A DNA stretch of 64,000 nucleotides. Origin: Arthrobacter sp. StoSoilA2 (GTDB lineage: Bacteria > Actinomycetota > Actinomycetes > Actinomycetales > Micrococcaceae). The translations under genes were made by a program, and so were the position numbers. Location of the stretch: NCBI RefSeq assembly GCF_019977195.1, contig NZ_AP024643.1:2356001-2420000 (forward strand). Direction: 5' to 3'. The notes under the pieces were generated by a model, which did no database searches, was not told the DNA's origin, and worked only from the letters and a program-made list of their open reading frames with translations. Positions 44,886 through 53,825 of the stretch are shown one piece after another; position 1 is the stretch's first letter; each line of letters begins with the position of its first letter.

Positions 44886-44984
44886 CAAATGCCAGATGCT
44901 TACCCCGTGAAAGTAAACGGTCGACGCTAAATCACTCCCGGTTTTGATCCCATCCCTTGACACCTCAGCGTCATGGGGGAATAG

Positions 44985-44998
44985 TGCTAACGATTGCA
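44985..44998. promoter_or_regulatory. LacI-type operator 2 (cupin promoter)
   Basis: TGCTAACGATTGCA, one base different from operator 1, 20 bases before the cupin ATG at 45018. Centre-to-centre distance to operator 1 is 113 bases, so a loop across the divergent promoter is possible. Confidence 0.7.
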
Positions 44999-45017
44999 CA
45001 TAGAGAGAGGACAAGCC

Positions 45018-45548
45018 ATGACTGTACGCAGAGTGGTGACCGGCATGGACGGATCTGGAAAGTCCGTTTTTGTTTCCGACGGACCAGTGCCCAACAGCCA
45101 TGCGTTCGCGAGTATGCCGGGACAGGCTCAGGTCCGGGTCTGGTTTACACCGGGGGTGCCATCAGGTTCGCTGCCGGAGGGGGAACCTACCGACAACCAC
45201 GGCCCGGTGGTGCCGGGGCCAGGCGGGGCCAGCTTCGTGATCGTGAGCTACGCACCGGAATCCGTGGTGATGAGCCCGGGCTTCGATCCGGGCGCCGCAG
45301 GGCAGGAGATGGCGGCCTACGCCCCTGACCTTGCGGAGGTGTTCGAGCCGGACGGCATGCACCGCACGCCCAGCGTCGACTACGGAGTGGTGCTGGACGG
45401 GGAGCTGTGGCTGGAGCTCGACGACGGCGCACAGGTGCTGTTGAGCCCGGGTGACACCATAGTGCAGCTTGCCGCCCGCCATGCCTGGCGGAACAAGACA
45501 AAGACGCCGGCGACGGTGGCATTTGTGCTCACCGGCGCCGGCGCCTGA
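45018..45548 (+). CDS. Cupin domain protein
   Basis: 176 residues from ATG 45018 (GAGAGGA upstream). The C-terminal cupin (~115-170) reads SVDYGVVLDGELWLELDDG, then LLSPGDTIVQLAARHAWRN. It keeps an Asp-Tyr/His-like metal motif in weaker form than enzymes. The N-terminal ~90 residues are Pro/Gly-rich. Single gene, divergent from the FAH-enolase operon with which it shares operators, and closed by a strong terminator. Role in the pathway is unknown; possible lyase, isomerase or sensor. Confidence 0.82.
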   Translation: MTVRRVVTGMDGSGKSVFVSDGPVPNSHAFASMPGQAQVRVWFTPGVPSGSLPEGEPTDNHGPVVPGPGGASFVIVSYAPESVVMSPGFDPGAAGQEMAAYAPDLAEVFEPDGMHRTPSVDYGVVLDGELWLELDDGAQVLLSPGDTIVQLAARHAWRNKTKTPATVAFVLTGAGA

Positions 45549-45575
45549 GTACTGTCCCGTGTCTCAGGGACACCT

Positions 45576-45607
45576 CGGCTGGCCGTCCCCGAAGGGACGG
45601 CCAGCCG
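45576..45607. terminator. Bidirectional terminator between cupin and alcohol dehydrogenase genes
   Basis: Perfect 14-bp stem (45576-45589 with 45594-45607) and CGAA tetraloop, between the converging 3' ends at 45548 (+) and 45617 (-). Confidence 0.8.
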
Positions 45608-45616
45608 GAAACTTCA

Positions 45617-46726
45617 CTAGGGAATGACTACATAGTTGCTGAAGCCACCGCGCGGGTCCTTCAACCGCCCTGAGATGGCATTGTTAACGTCTGACAGCGG
45701 GAAGGCCTCGGTCTCAAGGTAGGTGAGGTCCAGGGTTCCTGTCTCGACCATGTCTGCCATCTCCTGGCCCTGGGCTGCGGTGAACCAGTTCGAACCGATA
45801 ATCTGCACCTGCTCGTCCATCAGCCACTTCATGTCCACTGGGACCTCGTCGGCAACTCCGCCGACGTTCACCACGCGGCCGCCACGCCGGACCCCCTTCA
45901 TGGAGTCCACCATGGTTGCGGCGTCAGCCCTGGCCCCGAGCGCACTGATCACGAAGTGGGCACCGTCGCCCCGTGTCCGAGCCTTGGCCCACTCCCCGGA
46001 GGACTGCTCCCCGAGGTTCATGACCTCTATCCTGTTCGGGGCGAGCGCCTTCACGCGCTGGAGCAGCTCCGCGTTGCGCCCCGTGCCCAGGATCTTCGCA
46101 ACGCCCATGCTCAAACAAAGCACGGTAGCAGCCACGCCCAAGGTACCGGTGATGCCGTCTATCAAGCCCACCGTGCCGGGTCCGGCATCGGCCAGGCGCA
46201 GGGCACCGTAAGCGGTGCCGATGTAGCCAAAACGGGCTGCCAGCTCAAACGGAAGGTTGTCAGGAATCTTAACCAGAGCCTGTTGTGGCGCGGTCATGAA
46301 CTCACTGAACCCGCCGTAAGGGTAGAGATCAAAGATCCTCTGGCCATCGCGGGAGGTGCTGAAATACCCGTTGAGGGTGTAGTAGCGGCAGCGGCTGGGG
46401 GTTCCCCCGGAACAGGCGTAGCAGCTGCCGCAGGAGCGGAGCGGGCTCACATACACCCGGTCTCCGGGTTTGATGTTGATGACGGACTCGCCCACTTCTT
46501 CCACCACCCCGGTGGGATCGAGCCCGAAGATCGCCGGAAATTTGGGGATCGGTTGGTGCGGAAACCAAGTGGGCCAACTATTGATCACGTTGGCCATGTT
46601 CGGCACAATGCCGACGGCCTTGACCCTGACCAGTACATCCGTGGGTCGGGGCTTGGGTACTTCGATGGTGTCGATCGACATCGGATCGCCGATCTGATGC
46701 AGTCTGGCTGCGCGCATCGTCGCCAT
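45617..46726 (-). CDS. Zinc-type alcohol dehydrogenase-like protein lacking the catalytic zinc ligands
   Basis: 369 residues from ATG 46726 (AAGGAG seven bases upstream). Structural zinc cysteines are Cys99, Cys102, Cys105 and Cys113 (RSCGSCYACSGGTPSRC). The catalytic-zinc Cys is missing (VGIVPNMAN instead of CGxCHxD), and the GHE motif is GLD (Leu69, Asp70). An NAD-binding region TLGVAATVLCLSMGVAKILG follows, ending GRVVNVGGVADEVP. So the fold is that of MDR alcohol dehydrogenases but the zinc-dependent chemistry may be lost or changed. It ends the minus-strand dioxygenase group. Confidence 0.87.
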   Translation of the reverse strand: MATMRAARLHQIGDPMSIDTIEVPKPRPTDVLVRVKAVGIVPNMANVINSWPTWFPHQPIPKFPAIFGLDPTGVVEEVGESVINIKPGDRVYVSPLRSCGSCYACSGGTPSRCRYYTLNGYFSTSRDGQRIFDLYPYGGFSEFMTAPQQALVKIPDNLPFELAARFGYIGTAYGALRLADAGPGTVGLIDGITGTLGVAATVLCLSMGVAKILGTGRNAELLQRVKALAPNRIEVMNLGEQSSGEWAKARTRGDGAHFVISALGARADAATMVDSMKGVRRGGRVVNVGGVADEVPVDMKWLMDEQVQIIGSNWFTAAQGQEMADMVETGTLDLTYLETEAFPLSDVNNAISGRLKDPRGGFSNYVVIP

Positions 46727-46778
46727 TGACGGCTCCTTCTGGGAAAAGGGTGTGGTTCTGGGGGAGGGAGGCAGGCAG

Positions 46779-47321
46779 CTACTTACGGTAGCTGTCCTCG
46801 AGTTCAATGCCGAGGAGGCCCATTATCCGGACGCCTGAGTTGTACCAGGCGATGGTCAACGTGAGCTCCACCATCTGCTGGTCATCGAGGTGCTTGGCTG
46901 CAGCTGACCAGCTTTCATCGGACACATTCACGTTGATGGTGGATTCACGCGCCAGCGCTATCACTGCGCGTTCGAGGTCATTGAACAACTCAGTGCTGGT
47001 GCCGTCGGCCACTGCGGCAAGCTGCTCATCCGTGAGTCCGGCTTTGAGGCCATGGGACTGGTGGTGCGCGATCTCATACTCAGAGCCGGTGGCGTGACCC
47101 ACGGACAGGATGGCAAGCTCCCGCAGCTTCGGGCTCAGCAGGGAGCTGTCGCGCATGGCGTTGGCGTAGGAGAGGAACGCGTCGAGCAGCACCGGGGCGT
47201 TCGCCAGTGAGCGGAAGATGTTGGCTGTGGGCATTTTGCGTTCCGCCTCGATGCGGTCCCACAGCGGCTGCTGGTGGACCGAGACGGCGTTGTCGCGGGA
47301 CAGGGAGGGAACTCGGGACAT
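46779..47321 (-). CDS. Carboxymuconolactone decarboxylase (CMD/AhpD-like) family protein
   Basis: 180 residues. KLRELAILSVGHATGSEYEI, AHHQSHGLKAGLTDEQLAAV, then DLERAVIALARE and LDDQQMVELTLTIAWYNSGVR: the CMD fold, with the HH-x-x-HG element. No CxxC redox motif, so an AhpD peroxidase role is unlikely. Related proteins act on lactones or unknown substrates in aromatic pathways. Start at ATG 47321 with a weak ribosome-binding site. It lies between the dioxygenase gene (gap 44 bases) and the alcohol dehydrogenase gene (gap 52). Confidence 0.88.
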   Translation of the reverse strand: MSRVPSLSRDNAVSVHQQPLWDRIEAERKMPTANIFRSLANAPVLLDAFLSYANAMRDSSLLSPKLRELAILSVGHATGSEYEIAHHQSHGLKAGLTDEQLAAVADGTSTELFNDLERAVIALARESTINVNVSDESWSAAAKHLDDQQMVELTLTIAWYNSGVRIMGLLGIELEDSYRK

Positions 47322-47365
47322 AGTGTGGTGCTCCAGTCGGGTTGGGGTGTCAGCGGGGCTGGCAA

Positions 47366-48367
47366 TCAGGGGAGTTGGGGGCTGGCCAGGAACTTTTCCA
47401 GCGTCATGGGGGCAGGGCGGACAGCCGGGGACTTCAGTGGTGTGCCGACGAAGGGCGAGGCTTCGAAGTACCACTGTTCCAGGGCCGGCAGGCCCCAGCG
47501 TGCGTTGGTGCTCACCGATGCGGCGTCCCAGCGAACAGGCTCGGTCTCAAGATCGATGGTCTGGTAGTGGCTGTTGAAGACCTCAACACGGTGGCCGTCC
47601 GGGTCCCGGAGGTACGCGAACAGCATGCCGCCCGGGCCATGACGGCCTGGACCACGCTCCACCTGGTCGCCATAGCCCAGGATGCCGGCGAAATCGCAGG
47701 CGGTGAAGATGTCGTGGCTCTCCGAGACTGTGTAAGCGAAGTGGTGGAGGCTTGGACCAGCGCCGGGCACCATCGCCAGGTCGAGGCAGGTGCCCTTGCG
47801 GTACATAAAGGCTCCCACAAGTTCATCGCCATGCTCGAGGTACTCCGAGTTGCGGAATCCCAGTTCGCTGTAGAACGCGCACAACCCGTATACGTCGGGC
47901 GTGAGCAGTTGGAAGTGGTCCAGCCGCTGGGAGTGGGCGCCTTTGTACTGCTCAAAGTTGATGTGCAGCCGTGGCCGGGTCTCCATGGTTGCGCACAGCT
48001 CCAGGGGAGTGCCGGCGGGGTCTGCAACATGCAAGGTGCGGCCTTGATGTGGCATGTCCACCCACTCGGCCGGGAGTCCCCGCTCACGAAAATAGCTGTA
48101 GGCCTCGTCCAGGTCCTCTTCAAAGAAGACGCGGAAACCTATCCGGCGGGCGGTGCCGCCGTCTTTGCTCTTCTCCAGCACAAGGCTGTGATGACAGGCC
48201 TCGGCGAGGCCACGCAGGTAGACGGTGGAGTTGTCCTCCTCGGTCACCACCAGGCCGAGGACAGTGGTGTAGAAGTCACGGCTCGCGGCAAGGTCGGCGA
48301 CATTCAGGCGCAGGTGGCTGGTTCGGGTGATGTTGAATGGCGGACGTAGATCGACCGGTGGCAGCAT
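47366..48367 (-). CDS. Extradiol (catechol 2,3-type) dioxygenase
   Basis: 333 residues, two VOC modules. Metal ligands His151 (QRLDHFQLL), His208 or His209 (PSLHHFAYTV) and Glu262 (GHRVEVFNS) are all in place, with the C-terminal signature YLRDPDGHRVEV. This is the Fe(II) ring-cleaving BphC/XylE type. It cleaves a catechol-like ring next to the hydroxyls to a 2-hydroxymuconate semialdehyde-like acid. Operator 48398-48411 lies 31 bases upstream, so it belongs to the LacI regulon. First gene of a dioxygenase-CMD-ADH group. Confidence 0.9.
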   Translation of the reverse strand: MLPPVDLRPPFNITRTSHLRLNVADLAASRDFYTTVLGLVVTEEDNSTVYLRGLAEACHHSLVLEKSKDGGTARRIGFRVFFEEDLDEAYSYFRERGLPAEWVDMPHQGRTLHVADPAGTPLELCATMETRPRLHINFEQYKGAHSQRLDHFQLLTPDVYGLCAFYSELGFRNSEYLEHGDELVGAFMYRKGTCLDLAMVPGAGPSLHHFAYTVSESHDIFTACDFAGILGYGDQVERGPGRHGPGGMLFAYLRDPDGHRVEVFNSHYQTIDLETEPVRWDAASVSTNARWGLPALEQWYFEASPFVGTPLKSPAVRPAPMTLEKFLASPQLP

Positions 48368-48397
48368 ATTTGTCCATCTCCAATGTGATTTATGTCA

Positions 48398-48411
48398 TGC
48401 TATCGTTAGCA
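48398..48411. promoter_or_regulatory. LacI-type operator 3 (dioxygenase promoter)
   Basis: TGCTATCGTTAGCA, the reverse-complement form of operator 1, extended by A and T to ATGCTATCGTTAGCAT. It lies 31 bases before the dioxygenase ATG and 54 bases after the end of the regulator gene. Confidence 0.75.
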
Positions 48412-48464
48412 TCATTACTTTTAAGTTCGCGCAAGGGGCGCAGCTTTTGGTTGGTAATTCGGTT

Positions 48465-49496
48465 TCAGGCGGAGCGCTCGCGCGATGCCGCGGGAGGTGG
48501 GGCAGTGCTGCCCCGTTGCACGAGCCAGCCCACTGACGCCGACTCGTAGGGGTCATTTCCAGCAGGCGGATTGTTGAGCCGGCGGATGAACCATAGGCCG
48601 CAGGAGGTGGCCACATCGCCGATGGGAAGGCTGACGGTAGTCAGGCCAGGCCCCCACCAGGAGAATCCGCTTTGATCGCCGAAGCCCACCACGGACAGTT
48701 CCGTTGGAACGTCGATGCCCATCTCCAGTAATCCGTCCAGAACGCCCACAGTGTGAAGGACGGAGCCAAGGACGACGGCGGTGGGCGGGCTGGGTCGGTT
48801 CAGTAGCCGGCGGATGGCCTCCCGGGCGTGCTCGGGAGACGCCGGTGGGCCCAGCTCGACCAGCTGCGAGCGTTGTGGAACGTTGCTTTCGTGCAGGGCC
48901 TGGCTGTAGCCTTCGAGCCGCTCCCGGCCTGTGGGCAGGTCGGCGGGCGCTCCGATATAGGCGATCCGGGAGTGGCCGAGATCGAGCAGGTGCGTCGTGG
49001 CATCCTTGAGCGCACGACGGTCGTTGATGCCGAACCACTGGGCGCCCAGAGATGAATGCTTGCGCAGTAGTTGGACGTGCGGCATTCCGCTCAGCATATT
49101 GATCGAATCGCTGTGGGGATTTGGGGTGGGGGCAATAACGACCCCTGCCGCACGGCTCGCCGAGAGCTCGCGAAGATGGCGCCTCTCAATGAGGCGGTCA
49201 TCGAAAGTCTCGGCCAGCATCAGCTGATAGTCCTCGCCGGCCATGATCGTAGACAGCTCATGGGCAATCGTGAAGTAGAAACTGTTTCGGATATCAGGGA
49301 TGACCAGCCCTACCACGTTGCTGGGAGCCCCGCGCATCATTCGTGCGGCATGGTTGCCTACGTATCCGAGCTCGGAAGCCGCCTGGCGCACCCGCGCCTT
49401 GGTCTGGTCGCTGATGCGCGCGTCATCGGCTAGTGCGCGGCCCACTGTGGAGACCGACAGCTGCAGGTGTGCAGCGATATCCTTGGTGGTGACCAT
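48465..49496 (-). CDS. LacI-family transcriptional regulator of the enolase/dioxygenase/glutarate regulon
   Basis: 343 residues. The N-terminal HTH is KDIAAHLQLSVSTVGRALAD (5-24) with hinge helix ~45-58. The periplasmic-binding-like effector domain has VVGLVIPDIRNSFYFTIAHE, GHSRIAYIGAPADLPTGRERLEGY and ELSVVGFGDQSGFSWWGPGL. CAGGAGG lies before the ATG. Operators 49651 and 49741 lie upstream in the divergent region with the MFS operon; operators 44872, 44985 and 48398 lie beside the other units, so it is the evident regulator of all five sites, including itself. The inducer is probably a pathway intermediate. Confidence 0.93.
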   Translation of the reverse strand: MVTTKDIAAHLQLSVSTVGRALADDARISDQTKARVRQAASELGYVGNHAARMMRGAPSNVVGLVIPDIRNSFYFTIAHELSTIMAGEDYQLMLAETFDDRLIERRHLRELSASRAAGVVIAPTPNPHSDSINMLSGMPHVQLLRKHSSLGAQWFGINDRRALKDATTHLLDLGHSRIAYIGAPADLPTGRERLEGYSQALHESNVPQRSQLVELGPPASPEHAREAIRRLLNRPSPPTAVVLGSVLHTVGVLDGLLEMGIDVPTELSVVGFGDQSGFSWWGPGLTTVSLPIGDVATSCGLWFIRRLNNPPAGNDPYESASVGWLVQRGSTAPPPAASRERSA

Positions 49497-49650
49497 CGTT
49501 CCTCCTGTGAAGCCGGTGAGCGGTTGCTATCGGGAACCGGGCTGGGATCAGTGTACTGATGCGGCCTGGACTGACGCGCCATCCCGAGCGCCAGTCCATT
49601 TCAACGTACTGGCATGAAGGCTCAAATCGTGCCAGCGACGAGGACTACTA

Positions 49651-49666
49651 GTGCTAACGATAGCAC
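49651..49666. promoter_or_regulatory. LacI-type operator 4
   Basis: GTGCTAACGATAGCAC, the longest perfect-arm form of the motif, 155 bases before the regulator start at 49496 on its side of the divergent region. Probably autoregulatory. Confidence 0.75.
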
Positions 49667-49740
49667 TCCTGCGGTAGTCGTCAAGGCGGATGACTTTTGT
49701 GATCAGAAGTACCAACATGCTCTTGACTCGGCCAGTGAGC

Positions 49741-49756
49741 GTGCTATCGTTAGCAC
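49741..49756. promoter_or_regulatory. LacI-type operator 5 (MFS-glutarate operon)
   Basis: GTGCTATCGTTAGCAC, the inverted form of operator 4, 90 bases away, on the side of the MFS operon (start 49984). A LacI tetramer could bridge the pair. Confidence 0.75.
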
Positions 49757-49983
49757 AAGTTCCACATCTCGTCGCATCCAATCTGCACAGACTGCACGAG
49801 CAGAAACGGGCAGCTTCTATACACTGCGACGCACGAGGCGGGTCCCACCTGACCAGGGGAGGAGACTTCCGGGCCTGGTCAGGATCCGGCCACCTGCCGT
49901 ACTTCATGTCATTCCGTTGATCATTGGCCGATTCGGCCAGCAAATCCACATGAGAACGAAATCCTCCCGACTAGGAGACAAAG

Positions 49984-51357
49984 ATGTCCCACTCGACCCC
50001 CTTCGGCACAGGCCAGGCTTCGGCCCCAGCTGGACCTTCCACCGACCCCGCCGTGCCCACATACCCGGAACCCATGGACGCTATTTCCATGGATGCGGTT
50101 CCGTCCAGCCCTGCACCATCACGGGTCAAGGACAATCCCGAGGGCATGCCCACCAAGGTGGTTGCTGGTGTGTCGCTCGCGGTACTGGCCATCACATTTA
50201 TGCTCAACGCGATGGACAGGCAGGTCTTCTTTCCCTTGCTGGGCACTATCAGCACTGAGTACGGGTTCAGCCTGCAGGCCGGCGGACTGCTGGCCACTAT
50301 CTTCACCTTGGGGATGGCTATTGCAGGCATCCCTGCGGGGTTCCTGGTGGAGCGCTTCTCGCGCAAAACCGTCCTGATAGTCAGCATTGCGATCTACTCC
50401 CTGGGCACGCTGGCCACACCGCTTGCCGCTTCGTGGGGCGACATGGCCGTGTACCGGGTCATCTCCGGGCTGGGTGAGGGCATGCAGGCCGCAGCTCTGT
50501 TCGCCGCGGTCGGGTCGTTCTTCCACCTCCGGCGGGGCCTCGCCCTGGGTATATTGGGCTTCGCATTCGGCCTGGGTGCAACCTTCGGGCCCGCCCTCGG
50601 CATCATGTTCGCCGGCCAGTTCGGAACGTGGCGTGCGCCCTTTACGATCTTCGGGGCACTCGGTCTGCTGCTCGCAGTGGTGGTCGCGTTCACCGTCAGC
50701 CGCAAGTTCACCGAGCGGGCCATCAGCCTGACCGGCGTCGAAGGATCCTATGACTACATGCCGGACAGGGCGTACAACCGCAACTCCTTGGCGATCGCGG
50801 CTGCCGCCGGCTGCGGCTCCATCGCGCTCTATGGATTCCTGGGCCTGTACCCCACATTCCTGACCACTCAACTGGGCATTTCCACCGGAGAGTCCGCCGT
50901 GGCACTGAGTTTCGTGGGTCTGGGCGGCCTCGCCGGTCTGCTCGGGGGCTGGATCGGGGACCGGATCAACCAGCGGACCCTGCTGATCGTTTCCCTGGCT
51001 GTCATGGCGGTGCTCGGCGTGCTGATCTACCAGCTCAAGGCACCGTTCGCTTGGCAGTGCGTCTTCGCCTGCCTCATGGGGGTGTTCGGTACTGGCGTCT
51101 TCTTCCCCAACATGAACAGCGCCATCCAGCGGGCAGTCCGTCCGCACCAGGTGGGGCGTGCCGCCGGTCTCTTCGTCACCTGCTACTACGGATCGGCAGC
51201 CTTTTCCGGCTTGCTGTTCGCTGCGCTGGTGCCAAGCGTCGGTTGGCAAGGAGCCGGCCTGCTGCAGGTGACCGTGTTGCCGCTGGCGGCCGCCGCCATC
51301 ATGCTGATCGTCCGGACGCCGCTCTTCAACAACGCGGTCCGCGCAGCCAGTCATTGA
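49984..51357 (+). CDS. MFS transporter
   Basis: 457 residues with twelve predicted membrane segments and MFS signatures: GFLVERFSRKTVLIVSIAIY (loop 2-3), and the loop 8-9 equivalent GGWIGDRINQRTLLIVSLA. A 58-residue hydrophilic N-terminus precedes the first segment. AGGAGA lies before the ATG. First of four plus-strand genes with the CoA-transferase, dehydrogenase and beta-oxidation fusion, so it likely carries the substrate of that pathway, perhaps glutarate or its precursor. Specificity cannot be told from the sequence. Confidence 0.9.
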   Translation: MSHSTPFGTGQASAPAGPSTDPAVPTYPEPMDAISMDAVPSSPAPSRVKDNPEGMPTKVVAGVSLAVLAITFMLNAMDRQVFFPLLGTISTEYGFSLQAGGLLATIFTLGMAIAGIPAGFLVERFSRKTVLIVSIAIYSLGTLATPLAASWGDMAVYRVISGLGEGMQAAALFAAVGSFFHLRRGLALGILGFAFGLGATFGPALGIMFAGQFGTWRAPFTIFGALGLLLAVVVAFTVSRKFTERAISLTGVEGSYDYMPDRAYNRNSLAIAAAAGCGSIALYGFLGLYPTFLTTQLGISTGESAVALSFVGLGGLAGLLGGWIGDRINQRTLLIVSLAVMAVLGVLIYQLKAPFAWQCVFACLMGVFGTGVFFPNMNSAIQRAVRPHQVGRAAGLFVTCYYGSAAFSGLLFAALVPSVGWQGAGLLQVTVLPLAAAAIMLIVRTPLFNNAVRAASH

Positions 51358-51389
51358 TCACCCCGCTGATCACCAACTAAGGAGTTCCA

Positions 51390-52661
51390 ATGATTGACAC
51401 CGGTCCGCAACGCCCGCCTGCCGGCGCGCTGGCGGGGATCATCGTCGCAGATTTCAGCAGGGTGCTGGCGGCGCCGTACGCGACGATGCTGTTCGGTGAC
51501 CTTGGCGCCGACGTCATAAAGATCGAGCGTCCCGGTTCGGGTGACGATACCCGGCACTGGGGTCCGCCGTTTACCGATGATCATGAGGCGACGTACTTCC
51601 TGTCGGTCAACCGCAACAAGCGCTCCTTTACCGCAGACATGTCAGCGGCGGCCGACCATGAGGACCTGGTCGAACTGATTCGGCGCGCCGACGTACTGAT
51701 CGAAAACTTCCGGCCGGGCACGATGGCAAGGTACGGGCTGTCCTACCACCAGATGGCAGAGATTAACCCACGGCTGGTGTACTGCTCCATCACAGGGTTC
51801 GGCTCCCACGACGCCGCGGCGGACCTGCCGGGCTACGACCTGCTGGTGCAGGCCGTCGGAGGATTGATGAGCGTCACAGGGCCCGCACCTGGTGAGCCGG
51901 TCAAGGCCGGCGTCGCCCTGGTCGACGTGCTGACGGGGCTCCATGCCGCGATCGGTGTGCTGGCCGCCCTGCGGGCGCGGGAGACAACAGGACGGGGCCA
52001 GCTTGTTGAGGTGAATCTGCTAGGCACTTTGCTGTCCAGCATGGTCAACCAGAGCGTGGGCTACACCGCCGCGGGCTCGGTTCCGGGCATCCTGGGCAAC
52101 CGGCACCCGTCGATCGCGCCGTACCAGCTGTTTCCCGCTTCGGACAGGTCAGTGGTCATCGCTGTTGGCAACGACCGGCAGTTCACCCAGCTCTGCACCG
52201 CACTTGGCGTTCCACAGGCAGCAAACGATCCACGTTTCGCTACCAACGCTGCCCGCGTCGCCCACATCGATGAGCTCGACAGCATCATCACGGAACGGAC
52301 AACCGGCGAAACCGCCGATCACTGGTACAGGTTGCTGTCAGCGCATGGGATTCCCTGCGGGCCGGTCAACAACATCGCCGAAGCCTTTGCCATGGCCGGC
52401 GAACTTGGTCTCAGCCCCCGCGTAAGCGTTGGAGCCGGCCACGACAACACCGACCGAGATGGCGTGAGCCAGGACAGCGTAGACCTGGCCGCCAATCCGA
52501 TCACTTTATCCGACACCCCAGTGTCCTACCGCCGGCGGCCACCCCGGCTTGGGCAGCACGCCGACGAAGTCCGTGCCTGGCTCAACAGCCTGCCAGTCAC
52601 AGATTCCCCACAACTCCACAGCAAGAACACCAACGACCAGCCAATGGGAGCACACCCGTGA
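51390..52661 (+). CDS. CaiB/BaiF-type CoA-transferase, probable glutarate CoA-transferase
   Basis: 423 residues of class III CoA-transferase: RVLAAPYATMLFGDLGADVI (25-43), IKIERPGSGDDTRHWGPP, NRNKRSF, ENFRPGTMARYGL and the catalytic Asp150 in LPGYDLLVQAVGG. AAGGAG precedes the ATG. The GTGA overlap with the glutaryl-CoA dehydrogenase-like gene suggests it forms glutaryl-CoA from succinyl-CoA and glutarate, as the SUGCT proteins do; the assignment rests on context. The C-terminus is unusually long, with a Gln/Asn-rich tail. Confidence 0.9.
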   Translation: MIDTGPQRPPAGALAGIIVADFSRVLAAPYATMLFGDLGADVIKIERPGSGDDTRHWGPPFTDDHEATYFLSVNRNKRSFTADMSAAADHEDLVELIRRADVLIENFRPGTMARYGLSYHQMAEINPRLVYCSITGFGSHDAAADLPGYDLLVQAVGGLMSVTGPAPGEPVKAGVALVDVLTGLHAAIGVLAALRARETTGRGQLVEVNLLGTLLSSMVNQSVGYTAAGSVPGILGNRHPSIAPYQLFPASDRSVVIAVGNDRQFTQLCTALGVPQAANDPRFATNAARVAHIDELDSIITERTTGETADHWYRLLSAHGIPCGPVNNIAEAFAMAGELGLSPRVSVGAGHDNTDRDGVSQDSVDLAANPITLSDTPVSYRRRPPRLGQHADEVRAWLNSLPVTDSPQLHSKNTNDQPMGAHP

Positions 52662-53821
52662 TCGACCTCGCCACCGACTACCTTGACATCGACTCACTGC
52701 TCAGCCAACAGGAGCTCGACCTGCGCAGCCAGGTCCGCCAGTTCGTCGATGACCGCATTCGGCCCAACATCAACGCCTGGTACGAGGACGCGGTTTTCCC
52801 TCAGGACCTTGTCAAAGAGATGGGAAGCCTGGGCCTGCTCGGCATGCACCTGAACGGCTACGGCTGCGGCGGCCGCAGCGCCGTCGAATACGGAATAGCC
52901 GCTATGGAACTTGAAGCCGGCGATTCAGGCATCCGAACTTTTGTCTCCGTGCAGGGTTCCCTGGCTATGAGCGCCATAGCCAAGTTCGGGTCAGAGGAGC
53001 AAAAGCGCCAATGGCTCCCAGGCATGGCTGCAGGTGAGCTCATCGGCTGCTTCGGCCTCACCGAACCAACTGCGGGCAGTGATCCCGCCAGCATGGTCAC
53101 CCGGGCGGAACGTGTTGGGCACGGCTGGGTGCTGAATGGGGCCAAGCGCTGGATAGGCCTTGCCTCCATCGCGGATGTGGCCGTCGTCTGGGCAGCTACC
53201 GACGACGGCATCCGCGGCTTCGTCGTCCCGACGGACACCGAGGGCTTCATGGCCACCCCGATCCCGGACAAGCTGTCCATGCGGGCCTCAATCCAGTGCG
53301 ACATCACCATGGAGAACGTCCAGTTGCCCGCCACTGCCGTACTCCCCGAAGTCACTGGTCTCCGGGGCCCCTTCTCCTGCCTCAATGAAGCCCGGTACGG
53401 CATCCTGTGGGGCGCCATGGGCGCCGCCCGCGATGCGTACCAAACCGTCTTGGCTTATGCCAACCAGCGGACCCAGTTTGGCAAGCCGCTCGCTGCGTTC
53501 CAGCTCACGCAGCAGAAGCTGGTGGACATGGTGCTGGAGATCCAAAAGGGGACACTGGTGGCCCTCCAGACCGGGCGCCTGAAGGACTCCGGACGGCTGC
53601 GTCCCGAGCAAATCTCCTTCGGGAAGCTCAACAATGTCCGGCAGGCAATTGAGATCTGCCGCTCCGCGCGCACCATCCTCGGCGGAAACGGGATAACGCT
53701 CGAATACTCGCCGCTGCGGCACGCAAACAATCTTGAAAGTGTGCGGACCTACGAGGGCACGGACGAGATCCACACCCTGATCATGGGCCGTGTCATCACC
53801 GGCATTCCAAGCTTCTCCTAG
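52658..53821 (+). CDS. Acyl-CoA dehydrogenase, glutaryl-CoA dehydrogenase type
   Basis: 387 residues. FAD fold with GCFGLTEPTAGSDPASM (~127) and WVLNGAKRWIG. The catalytic base is Glu366 in RTYEGTDEIHTLIMGRVITG, the exact signature of glutaryl-CoA dehydrogenases. Arg93 (SGIRTFVSVQGSLAM) equals the residue that binds the substrate carboxylate in those enzymes, so decarboxylating oxidation of glutaryl-CoA to crotonyl-CoA is likely. GTG start, overlapping the CoA-transferase stop (GTGA). The gap to the fusion gene is 4 bases. Confidence 0.93.
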   Translation: MIDLATDYLDIDSLLSQQELDLRSQVRQFVDDRIRPNINAWYEDAVFPQDLVKEMGSLGLLGMHLNGYGCGGRSAVEYGIAAMELEAGDSGIRTFVSVQGSLAMSAIAKFGSEEQKRQWLPGMAAGELIGCFGLTEPTAGSDPASMVTRAERVGHGWVLNGAKRWIGLASIADVAVVWAATDDGIRGFVVPTDTEGFMATPIPDKLSMRASIQCDITMENVQLPATAVLPEVTGLRGPFSCLNEARYGILWGAMGAARDAYQTVLAYANQRTQFGKPLAAFQLTQQKLVDMVLEIQKGTLVALQTGRLKDSGRLRPEQISFGKLNNVRQAIEICRSARTILGGNGITLEYSPLRHANNLESVRTYEGTDEIHTLIMGRVITGIPSFS

Positions 53822-53825
53822 TCCC

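Larger units (their letters stand above)
49497..49983. promoter_or_regulatory. Divergent regulator/MFS control region with two operators
   Basis: 487 bases between the lacI-type gene and the MFS gene, without a convincing gene. The only strong signals are the two full-length operators at 49651-49666 and 49741-49756. Confidence 0.6.

Noticed and set aside
50119..51354. 411-codon minus-strand frame opposite the MFS gene
   Set aside because: His/Gln/Asp-rich shadow of membrane-segment codons.
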